A stretch of DNA of 32,360 nucleotides from Clostridia bacterium (lineage in GTDB: Bacteria; Bacillota; Clostridia; TANB77; CAG-508), in the NCBI GenBank assembly GCA_900758165.1, contig CAAEQN010000142.1, positions 1-32,360 on the forward strand, given 5' to 3'. The notes under the pieces were generated by a model, which ran no database searches, had not been told where the DNA came from, and saw only the letters and a program-made list of their open reading frames with translations. This document shows positions 23,602 through 32,358 of this stretch, one piece after another. Within the stretch, counting starts at the first letter, position 1. Each line of letters starts with the position of its first letter. A program made the translations under genes and the position numbers.

Positions 23602-24024
23602 ATGTACGAGTATATATCACAATCTGAAGAAGATACTATAGATTTTGCACAAGAGTTTGCAAAAAAATTAAACAACAATTCAATAATAATTTTGTCTGGA
23701 GATTTAGGATCTGGCAAAACAAAATTTACTGAAGGTATTTTAAAACATTTTGGTCTAGAAGATGAAATATCTAGTCCTACTTTTACTATTGTTAATGAAT
23801 ACCACACAGACTCTGTAAATATATATCATTTTGATTTATATAGACTTTCTGATATAGATGAATTTTATGCTATTGGTGGAGAGGAATACTTGCAAAATGG
23901 AATTTGTATTTTTGAATGGGGAGAAATGATTGAAGATTCCATTTCTAAAGGCTTTACCAAAATATCATTCTCTAGAGATTTGGAAAATCCAAACTACAGA
24001 AAATTGATTATTGAAGATTTTTAA
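23602..24024 (+). CDS. tsaE: TsaE, ATPase of the tRNA t6A37 modification complex
   Basis: 140 residues. Walker A GDLGSGKT (33-40), the SPTFTIVNEY block and the Walker B-like FEWGE motif are all present. TsaE binds TsaB-TsaD and hydrolyses ATP to support threonylcarbamoyl transfer to A37 of ANN-decoding tRNAs. It is the first gene of a plus-strand unit with tsaB and rimI. The fourth usual member, tsaD, is absent here and must lie elsewhere. GGAG precedes the ATG. Confidence 0.95.
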   Translation: MYEYISQSEEDTIDFAQEFAKKLNNNSIIILSGDLGSGKTKFTEGILKHFGLEDEISSPTFTIVNEYHTDSVNIYHFDLYRLSDIDEFYAIGGEEYLQNGICIFEWGEMIEDSISKGFTKISFSRDLENPNYRKLIIEDF

Positions 24025-24079
24025 TTGGTTTATAGGTTTTTTTCCATAAAACCCAAATTTAATTTTAAGGAATTATATT

Positions 24080-24814
24080 ATGAAAATTTTAGCAATAGAT
24101 ACGTCTTCTAAAAATTGCTCTGTTGCAATTGTAGAAGCTAATAAAAATAATTACGAAATAATAACTTTTAAGAATAGTGATGATGAAAAAACTCACTCTC
24201 AAAAGCTTATGCCAATGATAGATGAAGCCTTTAAAGAGTCTAAACTTTGTTTAGATAAAATAGATTTATTAGCCTGTTGTCTAGGGCCTGGGTCTTTCAC
24301 TGGCATAAGAATTGGTATTGCAACAATAAAAGCTTTTGCAGATGCAAAAAATATTCCAACTGTTGGTTCCACTTCTCTTGAATCTTTAGCTTATAATATA
24401 GAAGAAAATGGAATTATTTGTCCTATTATTGATTGTAAAAATGAAAATGTTTACTCTTCATTGTTTTCTAATACAAACGGTTCTTATTCTCAAATAGAAA
24501 ATAATGTTGCAGATAATATAAATTCATGTATAGATATATTTATTAATAATTTACAATCATCTTCTAGTAAAGTAAACAGAATTACCTTTGTTGGAAATGG
24601 TAGTGTTTTATATAAGGATTTAATTTTGCAAAAGGTAAAAGAAGCAAATTTATCTTTAAAAGTAGATTTTTCTAATAAAAACACTCAATCTAGTATTTCT
24701 CTTGCAAAATCTGCTTATGACAAATATCAAAAAGGTCTTTATGGGGATTCTAATTATATTTCCCCTGTTTACTTAAGAAAGTCTCAAGCAGAAAGGGCAA
24801 AATTTGGTGATTAA
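24080..24814 (+). CDS. tsaB: TsaB, scaffold subunit of the t6A37 synthesis complex
   Basis: 244 residues, ASKHA-fold protein. It opens MKILAIDTSSKNCSVAIVE and contains LGPGSFTGIRIG (68-79), the phosphate-like loop that defines TsaB, then STSLESLA. It dimerises with TsaD in the t6A machinery. It lies 55 bp after tsaE; an imperfect intercistronic hairpin (about 24025-24056) without a T-run sits in the gap. Confidence 0.94.
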   Translation: MKILAIDTSSKNCSVAIVEANKNNYEIITFKNSDDEKTHSQKLMPMIDEAFKESKLCLDKIDLLACCLGPGSFTGIRIGIATIKAFADAKNIPTVGSTSLESLAYNIEENGIICPIIDCKNENVYSSLFSNTNGSYSQIENNVADNINSCIDIFINNLQSSSSKVNRITFVGNGSVLYKDLILQKVKEANLSLKVDFSNKNTQSSISLAKSAYDKYQKGLYGDSNYISPVYLRKSQAERAKFGD

Positions 24815-24835
24815 TTTTTTAGAAAGGATAAGTTT

Positions 24836-25279
24836 ATGCAAGACTATTTTATCTCTTTTATGACTGTTGAAGATTTGAATAAAATAAAAAATATTTTGCA
24901 ATCTGATTTTGATGAATTTTGGGATTATGATGTATTGTATAATGAGTTAATTTCAGCTAACTCCAAGTATATTGTTGCAAAAACTAAAGATAATATTATT
25001 GTAGCATTTGCTGGAATTAAAATTATTTTAGATACAGCAGAAATTATGAATATAGTAACAAAAAAAAGTATGAGAAATTTAGGTATTGGTTCTTATATGC
25101 TAGAAAATCTAATATCGATTTGTAAAAAAAATAATATAAAATTATTAAATTTAGAAGTAAAAAACACAAATTCTATTGCAATTAATTTATATAAAAAGTA
25201 TAATTTTAGAGAAGTCGGTTTAAGAAAAAAATACTATGATAATAAAGATGACGCAATACTAATGAGTCTTAATTTATGA
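24836..25279 (+). CDS. rimI: RimI-like GNAT N-acetyltransferase
   Basis: 147 residues. The acetyl-CoA-binding motif RNLGIG is at 80-85, with EVKNTNSIAINLYKKYNF (107-124; E107 and Y119 in the usual places) and the C-terminal YYDNKDDAILM found in RimI proteins. RimI acetylates the N-terminus of ribosomal protein S18 in E. coli and is commonly clustered with tsa genes, as here (21 bp after tsaB). The true substrate is not proven. AAAGGA lies before the ATG. Confidence 0.9.
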   Translation: MQDYFISFMTVEDLNKIKNILQSDFDEFWDYDVLYNELISANSKYIVAKTKDNIIVAFAGIKIILDTAEIMNIVTKKSMRNLGIGSYMLENLISICKKNNIKLLNLEVKNTNSIAINLYKKYNFREVGLRKKYYDNKDDAILMSLNL

Positions 25280-25337
25280 TAAACAAATAATAAGATAAAA
25301 AGACATTTTATTGTCTATAAATAGGAGGAATTTACTA

Positions 25338-27728
25338 ATGAAAAACGAATTTGAACTTTCTTTTAAAAATTTAAAATCTACATGTAATCCAAATCTTTTT
25401 AAGTTTGAAACTACTGAAAGTCTAGAACCAATTCAAGCTGGTATTGGACAAGATAGAGGAATAAAAGCTCTAGAGTTTGGTCTTAATGTAGATATTAATG
25501 GTTACAATTTATATATTGAAGGTCCTAGTGGAGTTGGAAAAACAATGTATACAAAACATTATTTAGATACTCTTTCTAAAAAGAAAAAAACTCCACAAGA
25601 TTGGTGTTATATCTATAATTTTGATAATCCAAATATACCTATTGCTGTACCTCTTGCCGCCGGTCAAGGTAAAGAATTTAGAGATATGATGGATAGATTT
25701 ATAAAAGATATTAAGCACGATATAAAAGAAACTTTTAATAATGAGGATTTTGAAAAAGAAAAAGTTTTACTAAAGCAGGAATATGATACAAAAAGAGCTG
25801 AATTAATGGCTAAACTTAATCAGACATCTGCTCAATATGGATTTCAAGTAAAATCGGCAAATAATGGAATTTATATGATGCCTGTTATTAATGGGAAAAC
25901 TATTGAGGAAGAAGAATTTGATAAGTTAGATGAACAAACAAAAAAAGAGTTTGAAGATAAATCTTCTATAGTTCAACAACATGTAATGGAAGCTATTTCT
26001 CAAATAAAAGCTATACAATCAGAGGCAGACAAAAAAATTAATGAATGGCAATCTAATGTTGCTTTATTAACTGTAAACGCTCATATAAATTATATAAAAT
26101 CTCATTTTAAGAGAAATAAAAAAATAACTAAATTTTTAGATGATATTAAGACTGATATCTTAAAAAATGTTAATGCATTTTTAGTTAATGATGAAAATAA
26201 CAAAAATATAAGTCAACCACATCCTCAAAAGCCAGAAATTCAAAAACCTTGGTTAAATTATAGAGTAAATCTATTTGTTGATAATAGTAATCTTAATGGT
26301 GCTCCAGTTATAATGGATTCTAACTATTCTTACCCTAACCTATTTGGGAAATTAGAATATGAAAACTATTATGGCAGTCTTAAAACGGATTATACAATGT
26401 TAAAGCCAGGTTTACTTCATATTGCAAATGGTGGATATTTAATAATGCAAGCTACAGATATAATCTCTAATTCATTCTGCTATGACACTTTAAAGAAAGT
26501 ATTAAGAACAAAAGAATTAGGAATAGAAAATTTAGTAGATCAACATTCTTCTATGGTTATGGTTTCGTTAAAGCCCGAACCTATTCCTCTTAATTTAAAG
26601 GTAATTTTAATTGGAGATGAATCTATTTATCAAACTTTAATATCTTTAGACTCTGATTTCAAAAAATTATTTAAAATTAAAGTAGAGTTTGAAGATGATG
26701 CTCCTCTTACAGTTGAAAACATGAATAAATTAGCTCGCGTAGTACACGGTTTCTGTACATCAGCTGATTTACCACCTTTAGATAGAACCGGAATGGCCAA
26801 GGTTATAGAATTTGCATCTAGACTTGCAAATGATAAAACAAAACTTTCTACTAGATTCAGTGAAATAACACAAATTGTTGGTGAGGCGGGAACTTTAGCT
26901 AAATTGAATAAAGAGAAGGTTATTACTGCACAAACTATAGATGAAGCATTAATACAAAGAGATGAAAGAGTTCAAAAATATAACGAAAAATACATGGAAA
27001 TGATTAATAATAATACTCTTTTAATTGATACTAAAGGCTTTAAAGTTGGGCAAATAAATGGTCTTACTGTTATGAATTTAGGAAATTACTCTTTTGGACT
27101 TCCAGCAAGAATTACAGCAAGTACTTATGTTGGAAAAAGTGGTATCATAAATATTGAACGAGAAGTTGAAATGTCTGGCTCTTCCCATTCTAAAGGAGTT
27201 TTTATATTAACAGGTTATTTGGGTGAAATGTTTGCTCAAGATATGCCTCTTTCTTTAACAGCTAGCCTTTGTTTTGAGCAATTATATAATGGAGTTGATG
27301 GTGACAGTGCTTCTAGTACCGAACTTTACGCAATATTATCTAGTTTGTCTGGTATTCCTATTAATCAATCAATTGCCGTTACTGGTTCTGTAAATCAAAA
27401 AGGAGATATTCAACCAATTGGTGGAGTTAACGAAAAAATTGAAGGCTACTTTAAAATTTGCAAAATGCGTGGACTTGATGGTTCTCATGGCGTTATGATT
27501 CCAAAATTAAATGAAATGAATTTAAATTTATCAAATGAAGTAGTTGAAGCTGTAAAGAATGGCTTGTTTCACATTTATGCTATTTCTACTATAGAGCAAG
27601 GAATAGAATTATTAACAGGCGTTCCTGCTGGCAAAAAAGATACAACTGGAAGATTTCCTGCTGGTAGCGTTAATTGCTTAGCTTATGCAAAATTAAGAAA
27701 GTATGCAAAAATTAGCAAAGAAGACTAA
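25338..27728 (+). CDS. Lon-like ATP-dependent protease (AAA_32 type)
   Basis: 796 residues from the ATG at 25338, chosen because AGGAGG is 9 nt before it (an upstream TTG at 25311 is less good). Walker A GPSGVGKT (62-69); a long helical insertion (about 105-280) rich in Lys/Glu/Gln interrupts the ATPase domain; the Walker B region reads PGLLHIANGGYLIM, as in the PF13654-type Lon relatives rather than classical Lon. The C-terminal Lon protease domain has the Ser-Lys dyad S657 (in DGDSASS) and K700 (in GGVNEKIEG), 43 residues apart as in E. coli Lon. There is no classical Lon N-terminal substrate domain. Likely a cytoplasmic quality-control protease; its substrates are unknown. Confidence 0.9.
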   Translation: MKNEFELSFKNLKSTCNPNLFKFETTESLEPIQAGIGQDRGIKALEFGLNVDINGYNLYIEGPSGVGKTMYTKHYLDTLSKKKKTPQDWCYIYNFDNPNIPIAVPLAAGQGKEFRDMMDRFIKDIKHDIKETFNNEDFEKEKVLLKQEYDTKRAELMAKLNQTSAQYGFQVKSANNGIYMMPVINGKTIEEEEFDKLDEQTKKEFEDKSSIVQQHVMEAISQIKAIQSEADKKINEWQSNVALLTVNAHINYIKSHFKRNKKITKFLDDIKTDILKNVNAFLVNDENNKNISQPHPQKPEIQKPWLNYRVNLFVDNSNLNGAPVIMDSNYSYPNLFGKLEYENYYGSLKTDYTMLKPGLLHIANGGYLIMQATDIISNSFCYDTLKKVLRTKELGIENLVDQHSSMVMVSLKPEPIPLNLKVILIGDESIYQTLISLDSDFKKLFKIKVEFEDDAPLTVENMNKLARVVHGFCTSADLPPLDRTGMAKVIEFASRLANDKTKLSTRFSEITQIVGEAGTLAKLNKEKVITAQTIDEALIQRDERVQKYNEKYMEMINNNTLLIDTKGFKVGQINGLTVMNLGNYSFGLPARITASTYVGKSGIINIEREVEMSGSSHSKGVFILTGYLGEMFAQDMPLSLTASLCFEQLYNGVDGDSASSTELYAILSSLSGIPINQSIAVTGSVNQKGDIQPIGGVNEKIEGYFKICKMRGLDGSHGVMIPKLNEMNLNLSNEVVEAVKNGLFHIYAISTIEQGIELLTGVPAGKKDTTGRFPAGSVNCLAYAKLRKYAKISKED

Positions 27729-27773
27729 AATATTTTTCAAATTTTATATATTTTCTATTTTAAATTTTAAATA

Positions 27774-27818
27774 AAAGATAGGGAATTTACTTATTTAAGT
27801 TCATTCCCTATCTTTTTA
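27774..27818. terminator. Bidirectional terminator after the Lon-like gene
   Basis: AAAAGATAGGGAAT (27774-27787) pairs with ATTCCCTATCTTTTT (27804-27818). T-runs exist on both strands, so it can end both the plus-strand tsaE-lon unit and the minus-strand gene that finishes at 27864. Confidence 0.85.
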
Positions 27819-27863
27819 CTTATCTTTAATGATAAGCAACAGTATAGATATACAGTGCTGTCT

Positions 27864-28466
27864 TTAGTACTTCACAACCAAAGGCACAGCATAACAAAAA
27901 TAACCATTTCCGGCATCAGGGATATAAGAATGGATGCTTGATGCAGGACTGCAATCTTCTTTCTTACGCGATCCACCAATAAATTTCAAGCAACCATGTT
28001 TTCCTACAACTAATCTATACCAATCAGCTGTATCCGCATTATTACAAATGGCTTCCCATGATTCACCATTTGCAATTCTTTGGGCCCATTCAAGTCCCTG
28101 TTCAATCCAGTTTGCGTTTTGTCCTTCAACTTTATAACCAATATTGGATGACCATTCTTTTTTTGGTATCATTGTCTTAAAGGATTTACCATATCTTTCT
28201 GGATCTTTTTTTACTTCAGCAAATGCTTCAAGAATGATTTTTCTTGTTTTCTCCTGTTTTTTGTCTTCTCTTTGCTTTTGAAAAAGCTCTTGGTTAATAT
28301 CTTGAGGGCTCACGTCAAACCACTTTCCTTCTGTTGGTTTTTGTACTGCTTTTGTTGTAGTTACTTTTTCAGTATCCTTTCTTGAAAAATGTTCTTCTAC
28401 TATAGCTACCAGTTCTTGTTCTGAAAAGGTCATTTCCCGTCCGTTTACTTGTAAAGTCACTTTCAC
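27864..28466 (-). CDS. Orphan protein of unknown function, possibly acquired
   Basis: 200 residues, GTG start with GGAGG 8 nt upstream. I do not recognise the family with confidence. The N-terminus (MKVTLQVNGREMTFSEQELV) looks like a small beta-hairpin plus helix. A charged helical middle (about 60-85, KQREDKKQEKTRKIILEAF) and a Trp-rich part (NANWIEQGLEWAQRIANGESWEAIC, about 118-142) follow, and the C-terminus has WYRLVVGKHG and GGSRKKEDCS. No signal peptide or membrane segment. Base use differs from the surroundings: I counted about 35-43% G+C in three 60-base lines here, against about 23% in a lon line and 18-35% in other core genes. Isolated between two terminators with its own promoter. 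Possibly of phage or mobile-element origin. Confidence 0.7.
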   Translation of the reverse strand: MKVTLQVNGREMTFSEQELVAIVEEHFSRKDTEKVTTTKAVQKPTEGKWFDVSPQDINQELFQKQREDKKQEKTRKIILEAFAEVKKDPERYGKSFKTMIPKKEWSSNIGYKVEGQNANWIEQGLEWAQRIANGESWEAICNNADTADWYRLVVGKHGCLKFIGGSRKKEDCSPASSIHSYIPDAGNGYFCYAVPLVVKY

Positions 28467-28505
28467 ACTAAAATCCTCCTGTTTTTTTTATCTGTAGCTT
28501 TTAGC

Positions 28506-28545
28506 TTGCAAATTATATTATAGCACAACTTTACATAATTTGCAA
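28506..28545 (-). promoter_or_regulatory. Promoter of the orphan gene inside an 11-bp inverted repeat
   Basis: Minus strand TTGCAA (28545-28540), 17 bp, TATAAT (28522-28517). The arms TTGCAAATTAT (28506-28516) and ATAATTTGCAA (28535-28545) are perfect complements separated by 18 bp; one arm covers the -35 box and the other lies just past the -10, near the start point. Because the -35 arm is not transcribed, this is not an RNA hairpin and looks like a dimeric operator. Confidence 0.65.
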
Positions 28546-28549
28546 TTTT

Positions 28550-28573
28550 TTAATTTTCTATTGTTTTTCTCAT
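28550..28573 (-). other. Seven-codon reading frame with a strong ribosome site
   Basis: AGGAGG, 8 nt, then ATG and codons for MRKTIEN and a TAA stop. The ribosome site is as good as any in the window. It may be a leader peptide, or the leftover start of a gene deleted or replaced when the orphan gene arrived. Whether it is translated is unknown. Confidence 0.35.
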
Positions 28574-28654
28574 AAAGATTTCCTCCTATTTTAGTATATC
28601 TAATATTTTAAAACATTATGTTAAATTGCAATGAAATTTTAATTATTTGTATAG

Positions 28655-28692
28655 TAAAAAAACAGTATAATCGTTTATATAATTATACTGTT
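28655..28692 (-). terminator. Terminator after ileS
   Basis: AACAGTATAAT (28661-28671) pairs with ATTATACTGTT (28682-28692); on the minus strand it is followed by TTTTTTTACTATA. T-runs on both sides make it potentially bidirectional. It starts 13 bp after the ileS stop. Confidence 0.85.
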
Positions 28693-28704
28693 TTTTTTAC
28701 TAAT

Positions 28705-31700
28705 TTATTTCTTTACTACCGCAATTTTTAATGGTAATCCATTTATGCTCATATCTTTGTAGTTTGAATTTTCTTCGTCATATTTTATGCTTAAAGCTAA
28801 TGTGTCTTTCTTTATTTCTTGTTCATTTGCTTTTATTACATCCATAACTTCTTTACTTCCAGATACATATAGATCTATATTATCCATAACTTCAAATCCT
28901 GATTCTTTTCTCATATTTTGTACTTTTGATAATACTTCTCTTAAATATCCTTCTTCTTTTAGCTCTTTTGTTATAGTTGTATCAAGCATTACACCAATCT
29001 CGCCTTCTCCTGCAAAAGAGTATCCATCTTTTCCTTGCATCATTACAAGTAGGTTATCAGAATTTAATTCTAATTCTGTGTCTTCGTCTAGCATTATTAC
29101 ATATCCTTTTCCAGATTTTACTGTATTTGCTAAATCTAATGGATTGCATTTTGCTATTTCTTCTTTGATTTTTGGAATATATCTACCATACTCTTTACCT
29201 AGTACTGGCAAATTTGGTTTTATATCAAAGTTAACGAATTCTGACATTTCTGCTCCTAGTTCCACTTCTTTTACATTTAATTCTTCTTTTATAATGTTTC
29301 CATAATATTCTGGCAATGTTTTAACTGATATTAACATTTTAGAAAGTGGTTGTCTATTCTTAATATTTGCATTGTTTCTTGCGCTTCTTCCAAGTTCTAC
29401 TATTTTGTAAGCTAAATCCATTTCGTTTTCTAATTTAGTATATACTTCCTCTTTGTTATATTCTGGCCAATAGCATAAATGAACACTTTCAGGTGCATTT
29501 TTATCTAATCCAACAACTAAATTTTGATAAATTTCATCTGCTATAAATGGTACAAATGGAGCTACAACTTTACTCATTGTTGTTAATACTCTATATAATG
29601 TTGTATAAGCACCTATCTTTTCATCATTTAATTCTGTGCTCCAGAATCTTTCTCTATTTCTTCTTACATACCAATTTGAAAGTTCATCTGTAAAGCTTTC
29701 TATTACATGTCCTGCTCCTGTTATATCATAAGCAGCTAGTTTTTCGTCTACTGTTTTTACAAGTGTATTTAACTTTGAAATAATCCATTTATCCATTATA
29801 TTATCTGATTTAAAATCTGCATACTCTAATGGATTGAATTGGTCTATTTCTGCATATAGAACATAGAATGAATATACGTTCCATAATGTACTTAAAAATC
29901 CTCTTTGTGATTTCTTTACATTTTCTAGTGACAATCTTGAAGAAATCCATGGTGCGCTTCCTGTGTAGAAATACCATCTTGTAGCATCTGCACCAACTGT
30001 ATCTAATAGATATAGTGGGTCAACACCGTTTTTCTTTGATTTTGACATTTTTTGGCCATTTCCATCTAGAACATGTCCTAGAACTATACAGTTTTCAAAT
30101 GGAGTCCTATTAAATAGTGCTGTTCCTAAAGCTGTTAGTGTATAGAACCATCCTCTTGTTTGGTCTATTGCTTCTGATATGAATTGTGCTGGGAAGTTGT
30201 TTTTAAACATTTCTTGATTTTCAAATGGGTAATGCCATTGAGCAAATGGCATTGAGCCTGAATCGAACCAACAGTCTATAACTTCTTTTGCTCTCTTCAT
30301 CTTTTTACCGCATTTTGGACATTTCAAATATACATCATCTATATATGGTTTATGAAGTTCTATGTCTTCTGGAACATCTATTCCTTTTTGTCTTAATTCT
30401 TCTATGCTTCCTATACATTCTTGATGTCCACAATTTTCGTCTTCACAAGTCCAAATTGGAAGTGGTGTTCCCCAATAACGATCTCTTGAAATTCCCCAAT
30501 CTATAACATTCTCTAGAAATTTTCCAAATCTTCCTGTTTTGATTGTTTCTGGATACCAGTTTACTTTGTTGTTATTTGCAACTAATTCATTTCTTAATTT
30601 GCTCATTGCAACAAACCAACTTTCTTTTGGATAATATAAAAGTGGCGTGTCACATCTCCAACAATGTGGATATGAGTGCATATGTCTTTCTTTACTAAAT
30701 AATTTATTCTCTTCTTTTAGCCATTTACATATTTCTTCATTGCAATCCCTTACATTTTTTCCAGCCCAAGGCTCTACTTCTGCTACAAACTTACCTGATT
30801 TATCCACTAAATTTACAAAAGTTATTCCATTTTTCTTTGCAACTAAACTATCATCTTCACCATAAGCTGGTGCTATATGAACAATTCCTGTACCATCTGT
30901 AAGTGTTACATAATCTCCATGAATTACCTCAAAAGCTTTACCTTCTACTTTTGCAAATGGCATTAATTGTTCATATTTTGCTCCAAGTAATTCTGTTCCT
31001 TTATATTCTTTTAATATTTTGTATTCTTTATCTTTTAAAACTGTTGGTACTAAATCTTTTGCTAAAATATATACTTCATATTTTGGTTCTTCCTCTGTTC
31101 CAACATTTACTTTTACATCACAATAATCATAAGATTTATTTACACATAATGCCAAATTTGAAGGTAATGTCCATGGTGTTGTTGTCCACGCTAAAAAGTA
31201 TTTATCTTCTCCAACAACTTTGAATTTTGCAATACATGTTAAGTCATTTACATCTTTATAACCTTGTGCTACTTCATGTGAAGATAATGCTGTTCCACAT
31301 CTTGGGCAGTATGGCATAACTTTGTGTCCTTCATATAAAAGTCCTTTTTCCCATAATTCTTTTAAAGCCCACCAAACAGACTCAATATACTCGTTTTTAT
31401 ATGTGATATATGGATTGTCCATATCTACCCAAAAGCCTACTTTATTTGTCATCTCTTCCCATATATTAACATATTTAAAAACGCTTTCTTTACATTCTTT
31501 AACGAATTTTTCTACTCCATATTCTTCTATTTGTTCTTTTCCTGAAATTCCTAATTTCTTTTCTATTTCAAGCTCTACTGGTAGTCCATGAGTATCCCAA
31601 CCTGCTTTTCTTATTACCCTATAGCCTTTCATTACTTTGTATCTAGGAATTATGTCTTTCATAACCCTCGTTATGATATGTCCTGCATGTGGCATACCAT

Positions 31701-31854
31701 TTGCTGTTGGAGGTCCATCATAGAATGTAAAATATCTTTTTCCTTCATTCATTGCAAGGTTTTTGTTTATAATATCTTTTTCCTTCCAAACTTCTGCAAC
31801 TTCGTGTTCCATTCCAACAAAGCCGTCATCTTTTAATTCTACTTTTTTGTACAT
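28705..31854 (-). CDS. ileS: Isoleucyl-tRNA synthetase (type 2, eukaryote-like branch)
   Basis: 1049 residues from the ATG at 31854 (MYKKVELKDDGFVGME), where GGAG is 8 nt upstream; a longer in-frame start would run into the T-box terminator. Class I synthetase: HAGH as the HIGH motif (56-59) in YDGPPTANGMPHAGH, an editing domain around GTGIVHIAPAYGEDD (from 321), and KMSKS at 602-606. Cysteine pairs at C183/C186 and C512/C515 look like zinc sites. The motif style (YDGPPTANGMPHAGH rather than HDGPPYANG-type) and the length fit the type 2 enzymes, which as a group are known to tolerate mupirocin. It charges tRNA-Ile and proofreads valine. Confidence 0.97.
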   Translation of the reverse strand: MYKKVELKDDGFVGMEHEVAEVWKEKDIINKNLAMNEGKRYFTFYDGPPTANGMPHAGHIITRVMKDIIPRYKVMKGYRVIRKAGWDTHGLPVELEIEKKLGISGKEQIEEYGVEKFVKECKESVFKYVNIWEEMTNKVGFWVDMDNPYITYKNEYIESVWWALKELWEKGLLYEGHKVMPYCPRCGTALSSHEVAQGYKDVNDLTCIAKFKVVGEDKYFLAWTTTPWTLPSNLALCVNKSYDYCDVKVNVGTEEEPKYEVYILAKDLVPTVLKDKEYKILKEYKGTELLGAKYEQLMPFAKVEGKAFEVIHGDYVTLTDGTGIVHIAPAYGEDDSLVAKKNGITFVNLVDKSGKFVAEVEPWAGKNVRDCNEEICKWLKEENKLFSKERHMHSYPHCWRCDTPLLYYPKESWFVAMSKLRNELVANNNKVNWYPETIKTGRFGKFLENVIDWGISRDRYWGTPLPIWTCEDENCGHQECIGSIEELRQKGIDVPEDIELHKPYIDDVYLKCPKCGKKMKRAKEVIDCWFDSGSMPFAQWHYPFENQEMFKNNFPAQFISEAIDQTRGWFYTLTALGTALFNRTPFENCIVLGHVLDGNGQKMSKSKKNGVDPLYLLDTVGADATRWYFYTGSAPWISSRLSLENVKKSQRGFLSTLWNVYSFYVLYAEIDQFNPLEYADFKSDNIMDKWIISKLNTLVKTVDEKLAAYDITGAGHVIESFTDELSNWYVRRNRERFWSTELNDEKIGAYTTLYRVLTTMSKVVAPFVPFIADEIYQNLVVGLDKNAPESVHLCYWPEYNKEEVYTKLENEMDLAYKIVELGRSARNNANIKNRQPLSKMLISVKTLPEYYGNIIKEELNVKEVELGAEMSEFVNFDIKPNLPVLGKEYGRYIPKIKEEIAKCNPLDLANTVKSGKGYVIMLDEDTELELNSDNLLVMMQGKDGYSFAGEGEIGVMLDTTITKELKEEGYLREVLSKVQNMRKESGFEVMDNIDLYVSGSKEVMDVIKANEQEIKKDTLALSIKYDEENSNYKDMSINGLPLKIAVVKK

Positions 31855-31923
31855 AATATTTTCTCCTTTCTTTCTTTTGGATGAATGATATATTGGATAT
31901 AAAAATAATTTTCTATACACATC

Positions 31924-32182
31924 AAAAAAGCTAATTCATCCATATTATAGGACGAATTAGCTTGTATCCGCGGTACCACCTAACTTGAAAATTTTGTTTT
32001 AGATGTAAAATCCAAAATTTGTTTTCCTCTTAATATCTTTTAACGCAAGATTTACGATTTATATTACTGTTATTTCATATAAACAATTCAAAGGTGATGG
32101 TAAATAAATATTGTTTATCAAATTTTCAGCTACCTTTGACTCTCTAAAAACTTTAATTTATTTATCGTGTCCTTATCATAAT
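31924..32182 (-). promoter_or_regulatory. T-box riboswitch, isoleucine, controlling ileS
   Basis: Minus strand. Stem I begins near 32176 (AAGGACACG) and includes AGAGAG, a distal hairpin TCAAA-GGTAGCTGAAAA-TTTGA, and the 3' arm carrying the specifier AUC at 32098-32096, followed by the returning strand ACCTTTGAA. The conserved T-box GGTGGTACCGCG is at 31980-31969. A strong terminator hairpin (31962-31950 with 31941-31929) ends in a run of T at 31929-31924. Uncharged tRNA-Ile (GAU) should pair with AUC and with the T-box bulge and prevent termination, raising ileS expression when isoleucine is short. Confidence 0.93.
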
Positions 32183-32207
32183 TTTTAATTTATTTAAATC
32201 GATTTAT

Positions 32208-32279
32208 AATATATCATATTTTTTATAAAAAAACAAGTATTTTTTTAATTTTTATATGATTTTTTTGTAGGTTTGTCAA
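32208..32279 (-). promoter_or_regulatory. Two candidate promoters of the ileS leader
   Basis: Upstream one: TTGACA (32279-32274), 17 bp, TATAAA (32256-32251), close to perfect. Downstream one: TTGTTT (32236-32231), 17 bp, TATATT (32213-32208), weaker but placed about 25 bp before Stem I, the more usual distance. Either or both may be used. Confidence 0.55.
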
Positions 32280-32343
32280 ACATATGTCACACTCTTTTAG
32301 AGCTGTCTATATTTGAAATACCTAATGTCCGTTGTCTGAACCT

Positions 32344-32358
32344 CGCAACTTCGTTGCG
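32344..32358. repeat. Short perfect hairpin at the window edge
   Basis: CGCAAC, TTC, GTTGCG: six G+C-containing pairs with a 3-nt loop in an otherwise AT-rich region. It is cut close to the window end, so its context cannot be judged; it may belong to the next gene's terminator or to a neighbouring element. Confidence 0.4.

Noticed and set aside
32080..32182. Idea that the ileS T-box has a shortened Stem I lacking the distal loop
   Set aside because: On closer reading CAAAGG/CCTTTG is not the basal stem. AGAGAG plus TCAAA...TTTGA is the distal hairpin, and 5' strand 32176-32150 pairs with the 3' arm, so Stem I is full length.
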